This document shows, piece by piece, positions 6,568 through 11,515 of a DNA stretch of 11,515 nucleotides; positions within the stretch are counted from its first letter, which is position 1, and the number at the start of each line of letters is the position of its first letter. The notes below the pieces were generated by a model. The model searched no databases and was not told where the DNA came from. It worked only from the letters and a program-made list of their open reading frames with translations. Position numbers and translations under genes: made by a program. This DNA comes from Bacteroidales bacterium (lineage in GTDB: Bacteria > Bacteroidota > Bacteroidia > Bacteroidales > UBA7960): positions 1 to 11,515 of the forward strand of contig SKYG01000216.1 of NCBI GenBank assembly GCA_007128045.1, written 5' to 3'.

Positions 6568-8046
6568 ATGGCAAAAGGAATATGTTTGGTTTTTATCCTT
6601 GTCACAGGCCTGCTTTGGCCATGCAACATATGTGCTCAGGAAGATGCTGTAAGCGGTAATATTGGTGATATTCCTTCTGTGTTGATTGTTAAAACAGTGC
6701 AGTCAGGCGGACTATCCATTGATGTATTGGCTCCAAATCTGCCGGGTCTGGGCATGATTTGGAAGGTCTTTGAACTGAATGATTTTAATTACTTGCAAAG
6801 CAGCAGGATGGTTAAGATTGTTTGTACCATAATCAGCTTTTTGTTCATTCTTGTTTTTATATGGGTTTGGTTGCTCCGTTTGCAGATTCAAAAAAAGACA
6901 GAAAGTATCCATAGTAAGAATCAGGAATTGCAAAAAAGCGAGGAGAAGTTCAGAAATCTAACTGAAAACTCAAGCGACATCATCTGGCAATTGGATAAAA
7001 ACTTTAATCTTACCTATATTAACCTGGCAGATGAAAGAATTAGAGGTTTTAAAAAGGAAGAGATCATAGGCAAATCCCTTTTTTCAATTTTAAAACCCGA
7101 AGGTATTGAAATGCTAAAGGAGGCGAATAGAAAAAGAATGGCTGACCTGAGCAAAGGGATCAGAGCAGCTCCGGCGATTTATGAGTTGGAAGAACTATGC
7201 AAAGATGGCAGTTGGGTATGGGTTGAAGCCACGGCAACGGCAGTATATGACCGGGAAGGAAATATTTCTGGTTATCACGGCGTCTCGAGAGATATTTCAG
7301 AACGAAAAAAAGCTGAATTGCTGCTAAAAAAGCAGGAATCTCAGTTGAGAGCACTTAACGCTACCAAGGACAAACTATTTTCGATAATAGCACACGATTT
7401 AAGAAGCCCGTTTAATGCCATTCTAGGTTACTCAGAGCTATTAATGAACAACATAAAGGATGTTGAAGACGCTAAATCTGAAAAATACCTGGACATTATT
7501 AATTCATCTGCCAAAAGCACACTGATCTTACTTGATAACTTGCTGACATGGGCAAAAGCACAAACAGGTGAAATTCTGTTTCAGCCGGAAAGTATTTATT
7601 TACCTGCAATTCTCAGCGAAATATTAGAAGTATCCAAATCAATTGCTGAAATTAAGAATATCTCTGTAAACTATATCCAAACAGATGATGTTGAAGCATA
7701 TGCAGATGTGAATATGTTAAAAACAATTTTGCGAAACCTTATATCCAATGCAGTAAAATACACTCATCCCAATGGAGAAATCACCATTTCAGCGCAACAG
7801 CAGCAACACAATACCGTCATTACTGTTTCCGATAACGGAACTGGTATAAGCAAAAAAAATCAGGCTACATTGTTTGAGTTCGATACCAATACCACCACCA
7901 TTGGAACAGCAAACGAAAAAGGATCCGGAATGGGATTGATACTATGTAAGGAATTTGTAGAAAAACATGGTGGAGAAATCCGGGTTAAAAGTGAGCTGGG
8001 AAAAGGAAGTTCTTTTATGTTTTCCTTACCATTAAAACAACAATGA
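6568..8046 (+). CDS. Membrane-bound PAS-domain sensor histidine kinase (orphan)
   Basis: 492 residues. A signal peptide (1-23, cleavage probably after CA in NICAQEDA) is followed by only ~58 periplasmic residues, one membrane helix (about 82-104) and a short linker coil. Next come a PAS-PAC module (about 124-250, ending GVSRDISERKKAE), HisKA (about 263-331) and HATPase (about 376-489). The phosphoacceptor is His276 in IIAHDLRSPFNAILGY. The N-box has Asn390 and Asn394 (LRNLISNAVKYT), the G1 box is DNGTGI (422-427) and the G2 box GSGMGL (452-457), so it should be catalytically competent. There is no receiver domain and no response regulator in the window, so its partner lies elsewhere. The short periplasmic part contains GMIWKVFEL, faintly like the IWNKWFE end of a binding domain, suggesting a lost domain. 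No clear ribosome site precedes the ATG, which is common in this phylum. Confidence 0.93.
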   Translation: MAKGICLVFILVTGLLWPCNICAQEDAVSGNIGDIPSVLIVKTVQSGGLSIDVLAPNLPGLGMIWKVFELNDFNYLQSSRMVKIVCTIISFLFILVFIWVWLLRLQIQKKTESIHSKNQELQKSEEKFRNLTENSSDIIWQLDKNFNLTYINLADERIRGFKKEEIIGKSLFSILKPEGIEMLKEANRKRMADLSKGIRAAPAIYELEELCKDGSWVWVEATATAVYDREGNISGYHGVSRDISERKKAELLLKKQESQLRALNATKDKLFSIIAHDLRSPFNAILGYSELLMNNIKDVEDAKSEKYLDIINSSAKSTLILLDNLLTWAKAQTGEILFQPESIYLPAILSEILEVSKSIAEIKNISVNYIQTDDVEAYADVNMLKTILRNLISNAVKYTHPNGEITISAQQQQHNTVITVSDNGTGISKKNQATLFEFDTNTTTIGTANEKGSGMGLILCKEFVEKHGGEIRVKSELGKGSSFMFSLPLKQQ

Positions 8047-8070
8047 CCCATATTTTCATGGTCATTATTG
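8038..8070 (+). terminator. Hairpin at the 3' end of the kinase gene
   Basis: AATGACC (8042-8048) pairs perfectly with GGTCATT (8060-8066). The stem extends outward through CAA/TTG with one C-A mismatch, around an 11-nt loop. The stem includes the kinase TGA stop. No T-run follows, so it may act as an mRNA 3' stabiliser or a weak terminator rather than a classical intrinsic terminator. Confidence 0.4.
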
Positions 8071-8477
8071 CGGTTGGATTGCTACTGCTGTATCATACTG
8101 GTCAGAAAAAAAACGATTGATGCGATAGAACAATTCTTTGAGGTTTTTCATAGCTGAATTTTTAAGCCTGTATTATTCAGCACAATAACACCCTTACTAT
8201 GTAAGGGTATTATTTCGGTACTGCTTAACAAATTTGGCTAACCGGCTTTTATCCGTGTTGCGTCGAATGATTGTCAGTTGGTTTAATGTCATGATCGGTA
8301 TTGTTTTAAAAGCGTACAATCATGTTCATAATCGAACAATGAATGCACGAGTTAAGTATACGCAATCAGCAGCAAAAACAAATACAATATCATAACAGCC
8401 TATATATCATAATTTAACATCATTTGGAGCAAAACTTGATGATCCATATTTAGTGGTTTACATAAACATATTTAACC
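8047..8477. other. 431-bp intergenic region between kinase and permease
   Basis: No recognisable gene. It holds two hairpins (8038-8070 and 8184-8214) and two tiny ORFs with no family match: 8058-8120 (20 residues, hydrophobic) and 8267-8395 (42 residues). A TTTG at 8423-8426 lies 20 bp before TATTTAG at 8447-8453, which loosely resembles a Bacteroidota -33/-7 pair ahead of the permease gene. Confidence 0.6.
8184..8214. terminator. Strong symmetric hairpin, probable bidirectional terminator
   Basis: AATAACACCCTTAC (8184-8197) and GTAAGGGTATTATT (8201-8214) pair in 13 of 14 positions around a 3-nt TAT loop. The single C-A mismatch lies in the AT-rich outer part. A GC-containing core flanked by A-rich and T-rich arms is what an intrinsic terminator working on both strands looks like. 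It sits about 140 bp after the kinase stop. Confidence 0.55.
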
Positions 8478-10892
8478 ATGGTTAAACATTATCTCATCAG
8501 CTCTTTCAGAAATTTCCAACGTCAAAAACTTAGTACTGTCATCAATATTTTAGGATTATCAACAGGGTTATGTTGTGCCCTCCTGATAGCTTTATATGCT
8601 ATTGATGAGCTAAGTTATGATCGTTTCCATGAGGATTCTGGCAATATTTACAGGCTAAAGAGCCAATTTGGAATACAGAGCGAAGCAGTACCATTAGCTC
8701 CTTACTTATTAGATGAATATGTACTCAGCAACATTCCAGAGATTCACTCTACCATTCGCCTCAGACCTGAAAGAGGAGAAGATTTTTGGATAAGGTATAA
8801 AGAAAATATTTTTGTGGAGAAGGGGTTTCTCCTGGCGGATTCAAATTTTTTCTCTTTCTTTTCCTTTCATTTGGTGAAGGGGCAGGCGGAAGATGTACTT
8901 AGAGAACCTAATTCTCTTGTAATTAGCCAATCAGCAGCATTGACATATTTCGGAGATACGGATCCTGTTGGAGAAGTAGTATATATTCATGGACTATATC
9001 CCGCTATGGTAACGGGAGTAATGAAAGACTTTCCGTCTAATAGTCATTTCCAGGCCTCTCTGATTGCAAATTTTGAACTGGCGAGAAGCTATCTCCCTCT
9101 CAATATTTTTGAAAATTGGGGTAGTTTAAGCTGTCATTATTATATAAAACTGGGAGACAATGCAAATCCGGATGTGGTATCAGGGAAGATCATGCAGCTT
9201 CTGGAGGAGATAATACCCCAGATGACTGATTTACTGAGCATTTACATTCAACCTTTTTTGGAAATCAGATTATATTCAGCAAATGTTGCCTGGGACATTG
9301 GCAGCCAGGGAAGTATAACCGTATTGCAGAGCCTGATAGCAATAGCATTGGTAATCATACTGCTTGCAACGGTAAATTATATAAATCTTTATACGGCTCA
9401 AACGGCAAAAAGAAAAAAAGATATCGGTATAAGAAAGGTGTTGGGTGCCAAAAGAAGCAATATTTATTGGCAAAGCATGGCAGAATCATTCATTTCGGTA
9501 ATCATTACATTTTTAATTGCATTGGGTATCACAGAGATGCTCTTACCATATACCAATGACCTTAGCGACAAGTCTCTAACTCTTGTAACTCTTTTCAGTC
9601 CTCCTTACCTGGTAATACTTTTAGTATTTTTGGTATTTGTTTCGTTTCTGTCGGGATTCTATCCGGCATTGATAGCAGGCAGTTACACCCCGGCACATAT
9701 TTTCAGAGGCAGCAACCCCAATTCCGCAAAAAATAGCTTTTGGAAAAGAATTGTTGACCTAAGAATCAGACAGGTACTTATCATGTTTCAGTTTGCCTGC
9801 GCGATTGTACTAATTACCTTAAGCTTTTCAATCAACCGACAGGTAAATTATTTATTTACAGAGGATTATGGTTATGAGGCTGCGGGACTTCTCGTGGTAA
9901 GCAACCCTGACGATGAGAACAGGCATATGCGCTTTTCCCGATTAAAAAATCATTTAGAGCCATTTCAGGAGGTACAGCTGGTTACCGCGGGAGAGAATAT
10001 ACCTTCCAACCGGCATGGTAACTTCACCTACATTCAGATGACAGAGAGTGATCATGAAGTACAAACAGGCAATATGAATGTAAGTCATGACTACTTAGAG
10101 GGACTTGGGGCAAGGCTTATAGCGGGAAGATTTTTTACCCGGGAATATGGTACGGAAAGTTCAAATATGATCATTAACCGAACTGCCACAAACAATCTGG
10201 GCTATACTCCGGAAGAGATTATCAATAAAACTGTTATGAGTCATAGATCCTCTCAGCCACTTCGTATTATAGGGGTGATCGAAGATATACATTTCTATTC
10301 GTTACACGAAATGAGTCATCCTATGATGTTTAACCTGTTTGAACAGCCATCGCCATACTCGAATATTTTGGTCAGGGTCGATCCTGGAAATATTAAACAA
10401 GGGCTTGATTTGGTTGAAAAATTTTGGAAGCAAGAATACTCAGAATATCCATTTATCTACCATATTATTGAAGATAGGCATAAAAGCCTGTATAATAAGG
10501 AGGAGTTGACCCGGAAATTAACCATAATATTTATGATTGCAGCGATCATAATCTCACTATTGGGTCTTTTTGCACTAGCGTCTTATATAATGGCGTCCAG
10601 GGTAAAAGAGATTGCTGTCAGAAAGATTATGGGTGCATCCCAGGCTCAGATACTCCTCATGCTCATCAAAGAATTTAGTTTGCTGGTTGTCTTAAGCATG
10701 GTGGTTTCCTGGCCAGTGGCCTGGATGGCCATACATCGCTGGCTGGAAGGTTTTGCATACCGGCAGGAACTAGCTTATTCATACTTTTTCATTGCCCCGG
10801 CAATGGTATTGCTTTCGGCATGGCTAACAGTATCTTACCACGCTTTTAAAGCAGCAAGAATTAACGCTGCTGAAGCACTTAAGTATGCATAG
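8478..10892 (+). CDS. FtsX/MacB-type ABC transporter permease, two-block Bacteroidota form
   Basis: 804 residues, the usual size for this family. The N-terminus (MVKHYLISSFRNFQRQKLST) leads into membrane helix 1 (about 18-40) and a large periplasmic MacB-PCD-like domain (to about 275). The first FtsX block has helices at about 283-304, 334-356 and 375-397, with DIGIRKVLGA (315-324) after the first. Helix 5 (about 432-450) opens a second half with another periplasmic domain. The second FtsX block has helices at about 681-704, 732-752 and 770-793, with EIAVRKIMGAS (711-721) in the matching place, and ends with the typical AARINAAEALKYA tail. Such proteins work with a LolD/MacB-type ATPase in export or lipoprotein and peptide handling at the membrane, using mechanical force rather than a classical channel. 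No ATPase or periplasmic adaptor lies in the window. No ribosome site is evident before the ATG. Confidence 0.92.
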   Translation: MVKHYLISSFRNFQRQKLSTVINILGLSTGLCCALLIALYAIDELSYDRFHEDSGNIYRLKSQFGIQSEAVPLAPYLLDEYVLSNIPEIHSTIRLRPERGEDFWIRYKENIFVEKGFLLADSNFFSFFSFHLVKGQAEDVLREPNSLVISQSAALTYFGDTDPVGEVVYIHGLYPAMVTGVMKDFPSNSHFQASLIANFELARSYLPLNIFENWGSLSCHYYIKLGDNANPDVVSGKIMQLLEEIIPQMTDLLSIYIQPFLEIRLYSANVAWDIGSQGSITVLQSLIAIALVIILLATVNYINLYTAQTAKRKKDIGIRKVLGAKRSNIYWQSMAESFISVIITFLIALGITEMLLPYTNDLSDKSLTLVTLFSPPYLVILLVFLVFVSFLSGFYPALIAGSYTPAHIFRGSNPNSAKNSFWKRIVDLRIRQVLIMFQFACAIVLITLSFSINRQVNYLFTEDYGYEAAGLLVVSNPDDENRHMRFSRLKNHLEPFQEVQLVTAGENIPSNRHGNFTYIQMTESDHEVQTGNMNVSHDYLEGLGARLIAGRFFTREYGTESSNMIINRTATNNLGYTPEEIINKTVMSHRSSQPLRIIGVIEDIHFYSLHEMSHPMMFNLFEQPSPYSNILVRVDPGNIKQGLDLVEKFWKQEYSEYPFIYHIIEDRHKSLYNKEELTRKLTIIFMIAAIIISLLGLFALASYIMASRVKEIAVRKIMGASQAQILLMLIKEFSLLVVLSMVVSWPVAWMAIHRWLEGFAYRQELAYSYFFIAPAMVLLSAWLTVSYHAFKAARINAAEALKYA

Positions 10893-11005
10893 TTCCAATT
10901 CTCAATTAATGTTACTGAACATCTGATGATCGGGACTTCACCTCGCTCAGCCTCAACCTACCCCCCTGCCTTCCATGTTGTAAAAAATTATTACAGTTTT
11001 CCAGG

Positions 11006-11329
11006 TTAATTTTTTAGCATAAAGGCATCAAAAGATTGTTTTCCGGCACCATAGATAATCAGGTAGATCAGCAACATGGTCATAGCAAAGTCGGTACGTG
11101 AAGCGTGGGCCATGACCCAAAAACCATCTTCGATCAGTATGGGGATTTTTGTAGATACGATGGCTGTGAACATGATGATCAGCAGTGGAATAGCTGACAG
11201 ACGCACGACGAAGCCCGCCAGCAGCAGGATGCCACAGAGAATTTCGAAAGTAGCGACAAAACAGGCAAGAAATTCATAGTATTCAAACCCGATCCGCTCA
11301 AACCGTCCCGCTCCTACCACTTCGGGCAT
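11006..11329 (-). CDS. DoxX-family membrane protein, downstream part of an interrupted gene
   Basis: 107 residues from the first ATG after an in-frame stop. MPEVVGAGRFERIG, STKIPILIEDGFWVMAHASRTDFAM and YGAGKQSFD are typical of the DoxX family of small quinone- or redox-associated membrane proteins. Hydrophobic helices lie at about 20-43, 45-62 and 82-95. Family similarity continues upstream of this ATG in the same frame (LVFLSEGIQKYI, 11365-11330), so the true protein would start at 11413 and be about 135 residues, the normal length. As it stands, the first membrane helix is lost unless the TGA at 11368-11366 is read through. The gene is convergent with the permease gene, with 113 bp between stops. 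Either a recent pseudogene, a base-call error, or a shortened protein. Confidence 0.8.
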   Translation of the reverse strand: MPEVVGAGRFERIGFEYYEFLACFVATFEILCGILLLAGFVVRLSAIPLLIIMFTAIVSTKIPILIEDGFWVMAHASRTDFAMTMLLIYLIIYGAGKQSFDAFMLKN

Positions 11330-11413
11330 GATGTATTTTTGAATCCCTTCTGAAAGGAAAACCAGTCATATGATTAGCATCCAAGTATTTTTGTTTTTTT
11401 TATTTTTTGGCAT
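11330..11413 (-). pseudogene. 5' part of the DoxX gene, separated by an in-frame TGA
   Basis: From the ATG at 11413 the frame reads MPKNKKNKNTWMLII, then TGA (11368-11366), then LVFLSEGIQKYI joining the downstream ORF without any shift. The TGA falls where DoxX relatives have a Gly before the VFLSEG segment (a one-base change from GGA). GGATAGTT just before the ATG is a weak ribosome site, and TATTTTG (11435-11429) about 16 bp upstream is a poor match to a -7 box. The A-rich codons 3-9 include an 8-A run. Confidence 0.7.
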
Positions 11414-11515
11414 AACTATCCACTTTTACAAAATATGTCAACATTCCGTAAATTCCAGAAAAGATTCAATTTGTCCTTTTATAGAATTTCTCAGGGGGTA
11501 TCAATGGTATTCACC

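Noticed and set aside
8267..8395. 42-codon ORF in the spacer before the permease gene
   Set aside because: No ribosome site, no recognisable motif and no similarity that I can see; expected by chance in AT-rich sequence.
10979..11000. TGTAA/TTACA inverted repeat followed by TTTT between the permease and DoxX genes
   Set aside because: Only 5-6 weak A-T-rich pairs; too unstable to call a terminator with confidence.
2570..11368. In-frame TGA codons in the ATPase and DoxX genes, as if TGA were recoded (Trp, Gly or selenocysteine)
   Set aside because: TGA serves as the natural stop of the lipoprotein and kinase genes, the two TGA sites fall at different expected residues (Arg and probably Gly), and Trp is encoded by TGG throughout. 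Ordinary nonsense changes explain them better.
11414..11515. Possible further gene at the right edge
   Set aside because: Short, stop-interrupted in the frames checked, and no recognisable protein motif; more likely the upstream region of the DoxX gene.

Overview
The window most likely comes from a member of the Bacteroidota. The evidence is the histidine kinase with the IIAHDLRSPFNAILGY-type core, the ~800-residue two-block FtsX/MacB-type permease, the GIQK/GAGRFERIG-type DoxX protein, weak or absent Shine-Dalgarno sequences before most genes, and a TATATTTG box that fits the Bacteroidota -7 element. Genus cannot be told from the sequence. By eye katG is richer in G+C than the genes after it.

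Layout. 2-2077 (+) is katG, the bifunctional catalase-peroxidase, cut at its 5' end by the window edge. It converges on a stretch of genetic debris on the minus strand (2093 to about 3010): a short ORF resembling the C-terminal part of an RsbW-type anti-sigma ATPase, then the 5' part of a GlnQ-type ABC ATPase broken by an in-frame TGA just after Walker A, then the C-terminal ~90 codons of a HisM-type amino-acid ABC permease. 3005-4612 (-) is a Na/Pi-cotransporter-II-type membrane protein with a PhoU-like tail; its stop codon touches the permease remnant. A 148-bp divergent spacer follows.

4761-6239 (+) encodes a lipoprotein with two tandem amino-acid-binding-protein (PBP2) domains. After it, about 6252-6460 holds the eroded remains of another such domain. 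6568-8046 (+) is an orphan PAS histidine kinase with a signal peptide, a very short periplasmic stretch and one membrane helix. The order binding domains, binding-domain scrap, kinase suggests a split or eroded relative of BvgS/EvgS-like sensors. This is inference.

8047-8477 is non-coding and holds two strong hairpins and a tiny hydrophobic ORF. 8478-10892 (+) is the FtsX/MacB-type permease, with no ATPase partner in view. 11006-11413 (-) is a DoxX-family gene interrupted by one TGA, leaving a 107-codon downstream ORF.

The genes do not form one operon. The recurring theme is gene decay: three separate loci carry single-base nonsense changes or deletions beside intact genes. The best candidate for something new is the lipid-anchored double binding protein with its neighbouring kinase that has almost no sensor domain of its own.
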